Positions 24,121-37,126 of a stretch of DNA of 64,000 nucleotides are shown in pieces (the stretch's first letter is position 1; each line of letters opens with the position of its first letter). The position numbers and the translations under genes are program-made. The notes under the pieces are model-generated. The model saw only the letters and a program-made list of their open reading frames with translations. It was not told where the DNA came from and ran no database searches. Source of the DNA: Silurus meridionalis (Eukaryota; Chordata; Actinopteri; Siluriformes; Siluridae); NCBI RefSeq assembly GCF_014805685.1, contig NC_060887.1:10784463-10848462 (forward strand), read 5' to 3'.

Positions 24121-24614
24121 CACTAATGCACCCCCAGACCATCAGAGATGCAGGCTTTTGAACTGAGCACTAATAATAAACTGAATGGTCCATCTTCTCT
24201 TCAGTTCAGAGGATTGCAGCATCCATGTTTGACAAAAGAATTTCAAATTTGTTTTCCACTTTTGTCTAATTTAAATGTGCTTTGGCTCAGAGAAGGCAAC
24301 AGCATTTCTGGATGTTCACATATGGCTTTTTCTTTGCATAATAGAGCTTAAACCTGCATTTGTGAAAGACATGGCAAACTGTGTTCACAGACAATGATTT
24401 CTAAAGGTGTTTCTCATGCAGTGATTTTCATTACAGAATCAGGGCTGTTTTTTTGGGCCTGAGAGCCCAAAGATTACGAGCATCCACTATTGATTTTCAC
24501 CATTGTCCCTTGCACGGAGATGTCTCCAGTTTCTCTGCATCTTTTCATGATATTATGTACTGAAGATGAAAGTTTCAAAGTCTTTGCAATTTCATTTTGA
24601 AAAACCACTTGATT
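24120..24614 (-). mobile_element. Tc1-like transposase fossil inserted in endonuclease-like gene fragment
   Basis: The minus strand encodes a decayed Tc1-type helix-turn-helix (KTLKLSSSVHNIMKRCRETG) and later L-R-R-H-like, K-P-Y-M and L-F-W-type segments in broken frames. Its left end abuts codon ~144 of the endonuclease-like fragment, so it interrupted that copy. The partial duplicates at 46397-46756 and 53711-54072 are the same insertion, so it predates the duplications. Confidence 0.6.
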
Positions 24615-24872
24615 ACCCCCAGCTGTTTCCCTTAGATGGTCTTCCAAACTACGCAGGACATTCATATCTGATTAATGATTGTACATGTTAACAAGAAAGT
24701 AGAGTTCATCATACAAACAACAGATTACAATGTAACCTCCACTATAATCTTTATCATGGCATATGTACTCAAATGGCATCTCAGATTTTATCAGTATTGC
24801 AACTCCATTGCTGTGAGAGCTATGAACAGTGAAGTAGATGTGCTGGTTTTTAATTTCCTCCAAGATTTTCAT
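24615..24872 (-). pseudogene. Endonuclease-like gene fragment, unit C
   Basis: Matches residues about 57-144 of the 501-aa protein (KILEEIKNQHIYFTVHSSHS, then VAILIKSEMPFEYICHDKDY). It lacks the N-terminal catalytic Asn and Glu and everything after residue ~144 because a Tc1-like element interrupts it. A TAA near 24668 also splits the frame. Dead copy of the family found intact at 20941-22446. Confidence 0.8.
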
Positions 24873-24904
24873 AAAAATCTACTCCCTGATCTGTTGGTAA
24901 TGTT

Positions 24905-25520
24905 TCCACCTGTGTCTCGTTAGACCTCCGTGCATTTAAGTTTCCCCTTTTGTGGCTGTGTTTGTAACATAACATGCCACAATGTATTGTGAGTCATGTG
25001 ATTCATTCTCAAAAGTTTTGGGACTGTCTCTCAGAGTGTGCTTTACTAGTGTGTTTTTTTTGTTTTTTTATTGTTTCTTGATTTCCCGGTGTAGGACTCG
25101 GTTTTGCCTGTCCTTCTTTGCTGACTCTATGTTTTATTTTTGGTTTGTTCACGTTTTTCTTTTTTCCTGATTGATGATATGTTATCTGTTAGGCTTTTTT
25201 TATGTTAGCGGTTATGTTTTGTCTGTACTGATGTGATCTCGAGTGTGCTGTGTTCCCTGAATCTCCTTCCTTCTATCAAGTTTACCCCTCTGAAAGACTT
25301 TGTTTCAGTTTGTTGTGCTTTAGTTTTTCCCCATTTAGGCTTTGGGTATTTGGTTCAAATCCTAAAACTTCATTTAAGTATTTATTTTCCATCCTTAAGT
25401 TACCTTTCGTTTGAAACCTGGATTATTTCTTTCGACTATTTTGCCTGTTTTCACTTTTGTGCTTTTGTGAACTCTGAAACAAAGAACTACTGCACATTAC
25501 AGCACTTCTGAGTACAGATA
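24905..25520 (+). repeat. Interspersed repeat shared by units C, A and B
   Basis: T-rich sequence containing CCACCTGTGTCTCGTTAGAC, GATTTCCCGGTGTAGGACT, TTTTGCCTGTCCTTC and TACTGCACATTACAGCACTT. It recurs at about 47047-47660 and 54365-54975. It resembles a common fish interspersed repeat that I cannot name; no coding potential. Confidence 0.55.
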
Positions 25521-25524
25521 GTTT

Positions 25525-25620
25525 GGGTTGCCTTACGCAAGGGTCCAGGAGTGGCAGCTTGGTGATACTGGGGCTACCAATCAGTAACCCAGAGCCTTAA
25601 CCACTGTGCTACCACTTCCC
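25525..25620 (-). mobile_element. tRNA-headed SINE, unit C
   Basis: The minus strand begins GGTAGCACAGTGGTTAAGGC, a degenerate tRNA A-box head, followed by CTCTGGGTTACTGATTGG and a B-box-like region. It is too altered to be a functional tRNA. Copies are at 47664-47759 and 54975-55070. Confidence 0.6.
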
Positions 25621-26007
25621 TATTGCTATGGTGAGTATTATGTTGATCTGCTACTACACCAAACTAAAGCAAATAATGCTATATTTGCTACAAATTAATA
25701 AATGATTACCTGATATATATATAAAAAAAATGTTGTATGTTATTTAAAAGTAGGTCTTATAAAATATTTTGAGAAATGTGTAAAACGGGGGGGTCGGGGG
25801 GTGTTCAGCATCATACTGCTGCTTTCAGAATACAAACCTTGGGTTGTTAATGCATGGTATTATAATATTTGTTAGTAATATTTTTGTTTTGCATCATAAA
25901 AACAATTGTATAAAATTCTATTTTAGGTCTGTCTTTTTTTTTATGAGGTTATTTTTTTTCAATAAATATTGTGCATTTTTATATAGCTTCTGCTACTGGG
26001 CTCTTAC

Positions 26008-26043
26008 CTTGTACATTCAGCTGGTTGCAGAAATGATGTGCAT
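26008..26043 (-). other. Candidate noncoding exon, unit C
   Basis: Minus-strand 36-nt segment bounded by acceptor TTTTCTTTCAG and donor GTAAGAG. It starts with ATG but stops after eight codons, so would be untranslated or a short upstream ORF. The same exon and both splice sites persist in units A (48129-48164) and B (55440-55475). It lies upstream of the endonuclease-like fragment on the same strand, like the candidate exon at 37081-37126 of the intact gene. Confidence 0.35.
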
Positions 26044-26478
26044 CTGAAAGAAAATTTAGTCAAGTCAAACAAACTACAGCAAGCAGTTTACATGGGGAAA
26101 TCACATGGCAGGTGTTCATATAGTAACCTGTGGAAAGTAAAATCTAAATTCATTATGAGTATGAAATAAAAGAACATTTAAGTGTAATGGTAATAATTAA
26201 CTATTTCTTTGGAGCAGGTGGAAATCTGCTCACAACCAACCAATATAAAAACCTCTGCTAGTGTACATGCATAAGCAGAACAGTCCGTTTAATTATATTT
26301 TTTTTTTAAGCCAGATTGTATCTGGAGCTATGGAGCTGGAGTTGTGTCCATTACACAACAATTGCAACAGGCTAAACCCTTTTGTTTGTTATCCATGCAA
26401 ACATTAGATACCAAACTTGGAAAAAGTTTCTACATTCTACACAAACATTTTAATGTATTTCTTAGATCAAGTGTTTCA

Positions 26479-26560
<82 letters not shown>
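26479..26560. repeat. (TA)n microsatellite
   Basis: About 80 bp of TA repeats; absent from units A and B, so it expanded (or inserted) only in unit C. Confidence 0.95.
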
Positions 26561-26564
<4 letters not shown>

Positions 26565-27969
26565 TCTTGAAAACTTTATATAGTTATTATTGTTTAATTT
26601 TTTGATTACTCTTACTTGTACATGCAACCACTTGAAATAATAAAACTGTGCCTGGAAAATACAACTGTAATTTACCATTTTAATGTATCATAATGACAAA
26701 TTATCTTTGGATTTTCTTGACCAGGCCACTGCTTAACAGGTGCAAAGACTGATGTAGTTGGTACAGCACCAGCTCATGTTCAGTTTATGTCCACATACAG
26801 TTTAATAGAGCACTTATTTATTTCGATTACTATTGACTTTGTTCCCTTGTTTGCCAATTCTTTGTTCTAGGTTTTTTTTTTTTTTTTTTTTTTAAACTTG
26901 TTTTGGTTTCATATTTTCATTATTGTCTTGCCCTCTTTATGTTGTTTGCTGAATGACTGACCCATATTTGTTTAAGAAAATTCATTTGCGATTTGAATTT
27001 GTTGTTAAATAAACAATCATCATCATCATGCAGTTGCATCCACCATTTTCCTCATAACATGACAAGTGTACAGTACAATAAGTAATGTTAAAGCAGTAAA
27101 CATTACAGCCCAAACACACAACTTGAGAGAGAACATTGGCTCAAAACTGCAGAAAGAGACATGTGTTTGCATTAAAAATAATTGTTTAACAGTTAAAAAC
27201 AGTGTTTGGCTGTCCAAACCACTATGTTGAGTGAATGGCCGAAACTAATCATTTATATTAAATCGACAGGAATAACCAAAACTAATAATGTTAGGTTTAC
27301 ACTAAAATAATACATATACAAAGAAATTATTAAAGTACAGTTTAGGTTGGATGCCATTTTAAAAAGTGTATTGTGTTATTAGCTTAAAAAATATATATAT
27401 AATTTAAAAAACATTATTTTATACTGTACATTACAATTAATGGGAACTTACTGTGCACACTCACCTAGTAAAAATTAAGAAGTGTATCCAATGAAAAAGG
27501 TCATTTGTACTTGAAAAGAACTGAAGCATTTTACACAAAAATACATCACAGGCAAATTAGTTACAGTAAATGGCTGGTCCATAAGATTGAAATCAGTAGT
27601 TGGTGTTTATGGAAAGTCAATGCACACATGCAACATTTACATAAACACATCCCATTTTTAATGATGTAATGTTTAACCCTTTAAGACCAAAGCTTAAGCA
27701 TGCTTGGGGATATGATTGTGTTGTTCAACACTAAACGTATTGTTAATTTTCTCACACGTGTAAGAAAATTGTGACAATCAACAAGAGGATTATGCTCTTG
27801 TTGATTATGCTCGCCAACTGTTACTTTCAAGTGGCAAGACCCCTTTGAAATGAGAAGTTGGTGATGGCACTTGAGAGGTTCTGCAAAGAAGAATATAGGT
27901 GGGCCCCAAAATAGGTGTACCAAGCTTGTAGCATTATACTTAAAAAGACTTGAGGTTTTAATTGGTGCT
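26561..27969. other. Noncoding body of locus unit C
   Basis: No gene. The whole span aligns with 48560-49900 (A) and 55870-57200 (B). A minus-strand donor CTAG/GTGAGT has its exon edge at 27465 and is conserved in all three. AACCCTTTAAGACCAAAGC at about 27672 recurs in diverged form at 30107 and 39755. The 26670-26900 part recurs near 63730-63880. Confidence 0.5.
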
Positions 27970-28204
27970 GTAGGTGCTTCAACAAAGTATTAAGCAAAAG
28001 GTGTAAATACTCATATACATGCGATTTTGTGTTTTGTTTTTTTATTTTTAATACATTTGCAAAAAATTCAGACATACTAGTTTTACGTTGTCATTATGGG
28101 GTATTGTTTGTAGCAAAATATTGAATTTAAGTCTGAGAATAAGTCTGTAACATAACAAAATGTGGAAAAAGTTAAGCGCTGTAAATACTTTCGGATGCAC
28201 TGTA
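27970..28204 (-). mobile_element. Tc1-like terminal repeat, unit C
   Basis: Ends in CTTTCGGATGCACTGTA and contains TTGTCATTATGGGGTATTGT, the inverse of the end at 17386. Only one end is present. Also in units A and B. Confidence 0.6.
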
Positions 28205-28513
28205 AATTAGTAAGCTAACTATGTTTTGTTGAAAAGGTAGAAGAACTTGAAATTGGTATGCTTCGCCTTTAAATGCAAAACTGAAAGACTTCCTGTTCCA
28301 TGAAAGTATACATCATTTAAATCCACAATAACAAACAAGTCTTGAAAATAGATGTGAGACATAATGTCCTTGACTGCTAGCATTTTAAGCCTGTAGAGTG
28401 ACTGTACACAAAATCCATTGAGTTAACTATTATAAACTAAGTACTAAACTAATAATTTTAGGTCAGAACAACACCTTAATACTAAATATACAAAGTCATT
28501 TTTTTTATATATA

Positions 28514-30051
<1,538 letters not shown>

Positions 30052-30299
30052 TATATATAAAAAATAGAATCGCAAAAAGCAACCAATGCTCACATACACA
30101 TTTAAAACCCTTTAAGACGTAAGCTTAAGCATTTGTGGGGAAATACGTGTGTTGTTACATTCTGAACACTCATATTTTTAGGGTAACCTGTAAATGTTTC
30201 ATTTTAAATACAACGCTTTGAGTAAATAAAGTTATTATTGAACAATATACAGTAAAATGAATACTTAGTATTGGATGTTTTTTGGCTATTGTATACTGT

Positions 30300-30332
30300 A
30301 TGTATACAGTGAAACCTCGATACTTGCGGGCT
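30300..30332 (+). mobile_element. Remnant end of Tigger-like MITE
   Basis: TACAGTGAAACCTCGATACT matches the left end of the MITE at 58262-58618; the rest is missing, replaced by CTTTTTGCTTAC. Unit C therefore once carried or lost the element present next to unit B. Confidence 0.5.
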
Positions 30333-30547
30333 TTTTGCTTACATAATTACATTTTCTTCATTTTTTTTTATATGGTTTTTTATATATTTCTCTAGCATTC
30401 CAACTTCCTAGTATTACACCTTGACACTTTCTTGACACTACTTTTCGCACTTTTGTGTATTGTATTTGCTTGAATATATTTTAGTGATGATGATGATTTA
30501 GTTGATGTTGTGCTCAGTATTGCTCAACAATAAATGTTATGTGCACT

Positions 30548-30870
30548 ATATTGCCAAAAGTATTGGGTCACCTCACTTTCCCAGCCATATGTGGTTCTTT
30601 CCCAAACTGTTGAAGGCACACAATTATATAGAATGTCATTGGATGCAGTAGCATGACATTTTCCCTTCACTTGAACTAGGAGACCCAAACCTGTTCCAGC
30701 ATGACAATGCCCCAGTGGACAAGCCTGCACCATGCTCTGCATGGGTTGGAGTGGAAGATCTCCAGCTTTAGAGCTTTGATCAAAACCCTATTGAACACCT
30801 TTGGAATGAATGTGAACGCTGACTGCACCCCAGGTCTACCCAGCCCTCCCCAGGCCTTCTCTCCTCACCT
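30548..30870 (+). mobile_element. Short Tc1-derived element, unit C flank
   Basis: Starts CACTATATTGCCAAAAGTAT and contains TCCAGCATGACAATGCCCC (encoding Q-H-D-N-A-P) and CCTATTGAACACCTTTGGAA (N-P-I-E-H-L-W). Joined at about 30840-30870 to an L2 LINE. Homologous to 59011-59511. Confidence 0.65.
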
Positions 30871-32960
30871 ACAAGTGCAGTTTCAGTTACCTCTCCAATC
30901 AACCTCTTCATCATTGTCATCTACCACCCTCCTGGTCCCCTTGGAGACTTCCTAGAAGAAATAGACACACTCCTCAGTACTTTCCCTTCTGACAGCACCC
31001 CTCTGGCCGTTCTTGGTGACTTTAACCTCCCATCTGACAAACTTCAGTCATCTTGCCTCTTGCCTTTTCTAAATACCTTCTCCTTGACATTTAACAGCTG
31101 CCCTCCAGCACACAAGGGAGGAAATGACCAGGACCTGGTTTTTCCCACCCTACCCCAGCTACAGACATGACTGCCACTCCACTTCCAATCTCTGATCATC
31201 ACCTGGTTTCCTTTTCAATCACTCTTCCTATTCAACCTAAAAATAATTTACATGTTTTTCTTATCCATCCTAACCTTCACTCCATATCTCCCTCCTCTGT
31301 AGCTTCCTGTACTCTTTTGTCTCTTCCTGACCCTGACTCCTTTTCCTCTCTACCCTTGGACGTTGCTACCGACTCCTTCCTCTCATCTCTCTTCTCAACC
31401 ATGGACCTCCTTTGTCCCTTGACTACAAAACCCAAGGAAATTTCTTGTTCCACACCATGGCTGTCAGACATTTTGCGCAGCAATCGACGAGAACTCAGAT
31501 CTGCAAGCAAGCAAGGGTCATTCCCAACTTGAAGAAACCTGCTCTGGATCCATCAGATATCAACAATTACAGACCGGTATCACTTCTCTTCTTTCTTTCT
31601 AAATCTCTGGAATGAATTGTTTTTAACCAACTATCTGTTTATTTCTCACAGAACAACCTCCATGATCCTAACCAGTCTGGGTTCAAAGCGGCATATTCCA
31701 CAGAGACAACTCTTTTGGTTGTTTCTGAGAAACTGCATGCTGCTCGGTCAGCTGAAATGTCATCTGTACTTATCTTCCTGGACCTTTCAGCAGCATTTGA
31801 CACAGTCAACCACAAGACTCTTTTGTCAACCCTCAAGAGCCTCGGTATCGGCGGAACAGCATGGGAATGGTTTGCTTCCTACCTGGAAGGTTGCCTATAC
31901 CAGGTAACATGGAGGGGATCCATATCTGCCCCGTGCAGACTCACCACTGGTGTCCCACAAGGCTCGGTACTTGGTCCCCTCCTTTTCTTCCTCTATACCC
32001 ACTCCATTGGTGAAGTCATATCCTCACATGGGTTTTCTTACCACTGCTATGCAGATGACACTCAACTAATCTTTTCTTTTCCTCCATCAGATAAAACAGC
32101 TTCCACTCGGATCTCAGCATGCTTGACAGACATCTTCATAGATGAGTGCTCACCAACTAAAACTCAACCCCAGCAAAACAGAACTGCTGGTCATCCCAGG
32201 TGATTCATCTCCAGGTCAAGATCTCCAAATAACACTTTATGACTCTCTGCTCTCTCCTTCAGCCACTGTTTGTAACCTTGGGGTAACTATGGACAATGAA
32301 CTGTCCTTCTTCCCACATGTCACTAATGTGGCTCGTTCCTGTGAATTTCTTCTCTACAACATCAGAAGGATTCGACCATTTCTGTCCACACAGGCTGCCC
32401 AGGTGCTTGTTCAGTCTCTTGTCATTTCAAGACTCGACTACTCCAACTCTCTGCTGGCAGGTCTTCCCCTGAATGCTATTCGTTCACTGCAAATGATCTA
32501 AAACGCAGCTGCACAACTTGTGTTCAATCAACCAGAGTTCTCCCACACCACCGCACTGCTGCGCTCCCTTTACTGGCTTCCAGTAGCTGCACGTATCAGA
32601 TTCAAAACACTGATGCTTGCCTACAAGGCCAAAAATGGACCAGCGCCATCTTACCTCAGTGACCTCATTACATCTCACACTGCACCACGCTGTCTGAGAT
32701 CCTCCAGCACTGTTCGACTGGTACCACCTTCTCTCAGAATGAGAGGTACGTATACTTCAAGGCTCTTCTCTGTTCTGGCACCGAGGTGGTGGAATAAACT
32801 TCCCCTAGATGTCCTTACAGCAGAGTCCCTGACTATCTTCAAGTGACAATTGAAGACCTACCTGTTCCTGAAACACTTAAATTAGCACCTTCCAAGTTTG
32901 CCTTGTAGAATTCAAGAGATATATTTGTATTAAGTTTGTAATCTTGCGGACCAGTGTAGA
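30870..32960 (+). mobile_element. L2-clade LINE, 5'-truncated, broken
   Basis: Order along the plus strand: endonuclease remnant (VIYHPPGPLGDFLEEIDTLL; GDFNLPSD near 31015; ISDHHLVSF near 31190), a deletion near 31510, RT with NNYRPVSLL (31562), FLDLSAAFDTVNHKTL (motif A, about 31780), GVPQGSVLGPLLF (31950) and CYADDTQLIF (32047), then the C-terminal WLPVAARIRFKTL (32577) and WWNKLPLDV (32790). At least four frame breaks or stops. The 3' UTR shares TTTGTAATCT and CCAGTGTAGATTTATT with the copy at 13775. Encodes target-primed retrotransposition when intact; this copy is dead. Confidence 0.85.
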
Positions 32961-33299
32961 TTTATTTATTAGGGAACTGGGAACTAGGTATAGTCATTCA
33001 GGTGACTCATTTTATTTGGTTTCTACACCTAATAATTACATGAAATCTGGAAATAATCTAAATACACATAATTAGAAAAAAATTTCACTATGTTATAGCA
33101 TGACCATTATAGTTATAGACAGAGAGCCCACAATGAATACAGATCATTGAAACTAATATGTGTTTTTTTTTTAATAGAATACACATAATTTTTTGCTGAG
33201 CAAATTTACAGCGAAACAGAGGATGCAAGTACAGATAGGTGATTATTAAATAAATAAGCAGATATTCCGAATCATTGAGTTTAAAAATAAGTACAAAAA

Positions 33300-34180
33300 T
33301 GTAAACGTGAAACAGGCAAGGTGTAAAGGGGTAAAGGTGTAAAGGGGTAAAACTGAAACTAGATGCAAAATTGTGAAACCATGCACATGAACTGTGGAAC
33401 ATAAACAGCTGTGTAATCATTACAAGGGAGTCGAGTTACTTCGTGAATCCAAAGAGGTATTTGTACAAATATTAATCAAACACAGAAAAAGGGCACACCT
33501 GTGAACTAATGATATGTTAATATAAGGACCAATGTCGGGACATGACGAATGAATCAAAAGAAGATATGTGAGACAGAAACAAAACAAAAGCTCATGAAAC
33601 CTAAAACAAACCATGCAGCCAGCATGCATTTTATTGTGTGCTTCTTGCTGCCAAAAAAAACAAAGGTGGGAATCCCTGACATAACCACCCCTCCCCCCAA
33701 AGGCACTCTACCTGTTTTTTTACAAGGTCTCTCCTCAGTAGTCTGACTCATTTGGATCAAATATCCGTTCGAAATCCTTTTCCTGGAGGCAGGCATTGTC
33801 TTTGTTAAGGTCGCTGGACCCAGCTCTCTGATGACATATTGCTGGATGGAGGTCATATTGCCAAACTGTGCCATGAGCATGACGAGCAGGATGGAAAGGC
33901 TGTTGTCCCCTGGCTTGACCGGGCCATGGAGTGAGGGGATGCCATAGCTGGTGCCACAAACAAAATGAAGTTGGTAAACCCTGACAACCACCCACTCCAA
34001 AAGGCACTCATTGTGGAGTGCTGTTTTACAATGTCTCCCCTCGGTGGTCTGTCCCCTGTTCTGCCCATCTGAACACCTGGTCCTGGTGGCAGGCATTATC
34101 TGTCCTGTTGACCTTTGTGTTGCCCCCTGACATGGTTTGGTCATGGTCAGAGAACCCCTCATGGGCCTATGGCTTGGAAT
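33300..34180. repeat. Composite repeat with two diverged direct copies
   Basis: 33300-33360 contains short GTAAAGGGGTAAAG tandem units. Then two diverged direct repeats, about 33665-33800 and 33980-34110, each carrying CCCTGACA..CCACC, AAAGGCACTC, ACAA(T/G)GTCTC and GGCAGGCATT in order. A 202-codon minus-strand frame here is internally repetitive because of this and resembles no protein I know. Confidence 0.55.
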
Positions 34181-34189
34181 TGCCTGGAC

Positions 34190-34540
34190 GGGCCTGGAAA
34201 TGTGACATGGGAGGCAGCCCGGTTTGCCCTGACCTTGAGTGCAGTGTGTGGTGTGGCATGAAAAGCCATCCTGTCGACCTCAGGCTTAAGTGCAGCATGG
34301 CGTGGGAGGCCGCCCTGTCAGCCTCAGGCTCAAGCATGGGGTGCGCATAGTGTGGGAGGCTGGGGGAGGAGCATGACTGGAACTGTGTCTTGGGATGCTG
34401 CCCCGTCTGCCTAGGGCTGCAGCGTGGTGTGAACCGTGGCATTGCAGGCTACCCTGACGGCCTCAGGCTGTAGCTTGGCATTAAAAGTGGCTTGAGAGGC
34501 CGCCTTGTCGGACTCAGGCTGGACCATGGCAGAAAGCAAG
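34190..34540. repeat. Degenerate minisatellite, unit about 55-75 bp
   Basis: Repeated modules of the form GGGAGGCCGCCCTGTC followed by GCCTCAGGCT and AGC(A/T)TGG, seen about five times with substitutions. GC-rich against an AT-rich background. Part of the same composite repeat; no coding signal. Confidence 0.7.
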
Positions 34541-34619
34541 CAAGCAATAGGGTGGTGCTTATTGTGGTATTTGGATTGGAAGGCCGCACCAGGCTGGCAA
34601 TTGACTCATGAGTCATGAG

Positions 34620-35460
34620 TCAGACTGCATCTTACTAATGGACATTCCAGATTATTGAGGGTTTGTTCCTTTTTACCTTTAAAGAAAAAACAGCATATGT
34701 TTTTGTTTATTCCAGAATATTGAAACATTTTATTCACCTACAGGGCACTCATTCTACACTTAAAGTCACACAAAGATAGCTTTCAAGCAATTACAATGGG
34801 TAGCATGAGAAGATCACAGCAGATGACAAGAAATTTCATTGTTCTTGTAGTCATTTTACTGATGTAAAGCATGGAATCACTGACTGCATTAGACAAGATA
34901 CATTTAATATTTGCAATGAGTACATTGAAGGTGTAAAACAAAAAGAGCAAACATTTTTTTAATGTAGATAACAGAGGACATAAAACTGTAATATACTGTA
35001 CATGTTGTTATAGATATGAAGATGTAAAAGACAAGATAATAAAACTATGACTAGAATAAATAGCAAAAATCTATGTTTGCCATATTTTGTCAAAGAAATT
35101 AAGCTTGTGAGATTATTAGTATATATAAAAATGAGATACATCAGTTTGTTTTTAAGCATGTATTAGGATACATTTTTTCCATTGTTAAGAAAAATGTTAT
35201 TTAAGAAATGGTGTTTGACTATTCAAATAAACAATAAGCCTTGCTCAAAATAAATTGACAAATGGCATTTTATTTACTGTCTGTTTGCACATTTGCAATC
35301 ACGTTAGCCATCAAAACTATTGATATTGAAATAAACAATCCCAATTAGTAAAACAGATGTAAAGTAAACAGAATTGATCTTTTGAAGTAACATAACTGAA
35401 GATCACTTTGTATGTAAGAAATAAAGATTTAATGATGGTCTTTATCTGTGGCAGACTCTT
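34620..35460. other. 3' flank of endonuclease-like copy 2, no gene seen
   Basis: AT-rich, no recognisable repeats or genes. AATAAA-type signals lie on the minus strand downstream of the stop codon at 35467, but this sequence is too AT-rich for that to be informative. Confidence 0.4.
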
Positions 35461-35466
35461 CAATGT

Positions 35467-36945
35467 TTAAAAGCTTATTTTAAGTCCTGATTCTTCTTGG
35501 ATACAGGTCATGAAAAAATTCTGAAAATCAGAATTTAGTTCTGTATGTATGCACAGCACCTGTCTTTCATAGCAAACAGTTCCCTTACAAAAATTAATTG
35601 AAACTAGCACTTTCAGCTCTTTCAGAGCCAGCCTAATGATTGCATTAGTGAGTGGATACCCAGACTCCAAAAGTCTAAACTCAGAAGAGATTGGGTCTTT
35701 CGGAAGAAGGAAATTCAGAAATCTGAAATCTGGGGGTAGGGCATGTTTGGCAAACTCAGGATGTAGTCTCTTAACAATGTGCTCAAGGAAAGACCATTTG
35801 ATTTTCTGTTGGCCTTTCTGAAATTTTACATAAGAACATTTATTATGGTCCATTTTTTTCTTGCCCTTGAAAGAATTAAATGCACTGAGGCGCCTTGCCA
35901 AAATTTGTGATAATATCAAACTCTGAATATTACAGATGTGTCTGTTTTCTGAATGATCATATTTCATTTTGTTCTCCATCATTGAATTATATTCATATTT
36001 TAAGACCTCACTCTGTTGACAACACTGTTTTTTAAACTTTTTCACATCCTTTCCATTAAGTGGCAGCTTTTCTGATTCCGTCAATGACTTAATGACACTC
36101 ACTATTTCTGCGCCACTAATCTTTCCTGGTCTGTTGTCAGGTTCATAAGGCTTACACCACACTGAGGCAACTTTCGGAAGTATTTCTTCAGTATCGTGCC
36201 GAACTGTAAGATCTAGTACAAGAGGAAAATGATCAGAAAAACTTGGCTGTTCAGTGATATTGCGCTTTACAGTGATAGTACGCACACGTTCCATTCTGTG
36301 TTCTGGAAGCAAAAACATGTCTATCCTGGAGAAACTGTTGTTCTGACGTCGTGTATAGTCCCAATCAGTCGGTCGTAAGTATGACCAAGTGTCTCTGAGA
36401 TTGAGAGAAACAATGAACAATTCAAGAAATTCTCTAAATGGTGAATGTCTTGCTTGAGAACTTGAAGATTTCCGATCGAAGCTGGGATGTAAAACCGTGT
36501 TGAAATCACCTCCAACCACTAGAACACCCTCAGCTGTTTCCACCAGATAGTCTTTCAATTTAGCCAAGAAAAATTTGTCTGCCTTATGATTGTACACATT
36601 AACAAGGGTGTGAAGTTCACCAAACAGATGACAGAAAAGCACAATGTAACTTCCATTGCAGTCCTCATCGTGGCATATGTACTTAAATTTTTTTACAGTT
36701 TTTTTTATCAGTATTGCGACTCCTTTTGTTTTAGAGCTGTGCACAGTGAAAAAGACGTTCCAGCCTTCATGATTTTTCAAGATTTTTTTATAACAATCTG
36801 GCCCAACATGTGTCTCTTGTATAAAGGCAACATCAGCCTGGATGTCACTAAGAATTTTCAACAAGGTGGAAAACTTATTGTTTGATTTGAGACCATTTGT
36901 GTTCCAGGAGACAAACTTGAGGGTTGATTCTGTTTTTGCTGTCAT
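35467..36945 (-). CDS. LINE-derived endonuclease/dead-RT protein, copy 2 (492 aa)
   Basis: Intact frame. I start at the methionine at 36945 (MTAKTESTLKFVSWN), which aligns with copy 1's start; the 12 upstream codons include an acceptor, TTTTGTTTTCAG ending at 36963, so they are intron. Endonuclease domain about residues 9-245 with W14-N15, Q43-E44-T45-H46, Y118, G146-D147-F148-N149, D209 in SRIDM and S237-D238-H239. The C-terminal half keeps LINE RT landmarks (EIVSVIKSL, QILARRLSAF, IKWSFLE, GYPLTNAI, SGLKIS), but YADD is Y459-E-R-Q and the motif A Asp is gone. By eye roughly 60% identical to copy 1 in the endonuclease domain and less in the tail. No in-frame stops despite this divergence, which suggests purifying selection. 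Host function unknown. Confidence 0.82.
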   Translation of the reverse strand: MTAKTESTLKFVSWNTNGLKSNNKFSTLLKILSDIQADVAFIQETHVGPDCYKKILKNHEGWNVFFTVHSSKTKGVAILIKKTVKKFKYICHDEDCNGSYIVLFCHLFGELHTLVNVYNHKADKFFLAKLKDYLVETAEGVLVVGGDFNTVLHPSFDRKSSSSQARHSPFREFLELFIVSLNLRDTWSYLRPTDWDYTRRQNNSFSRIDMFLLPEHRMERVRTITVKRNITEQPSFSDHFPLVLDLTVRHDTEEILPKVASVWCKPYEPDNRPGKISGAEIVSVIKSLTESEKLPLNGKDVKKFKKQCCQQSEVLKYEYNSMMENKMKYDHSENRHICNIQSLILSQILARRLSAFNSFKGKKKMDHNKCSYVKFQKGQQKIKWSFLEHIVKRLHPEFAKHALPPDFRFLNFLLPKDPISSEFRLLESGYPLTNAIIRLALKELKVLVSINFCKGTVCYERQVLCIHTELNSDFQNFFMTCIQEESGLKISF

Positions 36946-37080
36946 TATTAATGATCGAAACTCTGAAAACAAAATAGACAATGATGATTATATATATTTA
37001 TATATAATTGCTGTTTGTAGTGTTTTATGTGTTGTGTGTTTGAAATATCAAATAAATAATTTTAATTTGATACGGATTAC

Positions 37081-37126
37081 CTTGTTTGAACCTTATACTG
37101 TGTAAAGCAGTCAGATGGTGGTAAAA
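37081..37126 (-). other. Candidate untranslated exon of endonuclease-like copy 2
   Basis: Minus-strand 46-nt segment between an acceptor with a long pyrimidine tract (CCTTTTTTCCAG) and a donor ACAAG/GTAATCC. About 120 bp of intron separates it from the acceptor at 36963 next to the start codon. The unit C/A/B candidate exon also ends ACAAG/GTA. Splicing is inferred only from sequence. Confidence 0.4.

Noticed and set aside
33554..34162. 202-codon minus-strand frame with internally repeated peptides
   Set aside because: The repetition follows diverged DNA repeats, the composition is not protein-like, and no start or splice context supports it.
36946..36981. Upstream methionine at 36981 as start of endonuclease-like copy 2
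   Set aside because: A strong splice acceptor lies between it and the methionine at 36945, and copy 1 aligns from the latter.
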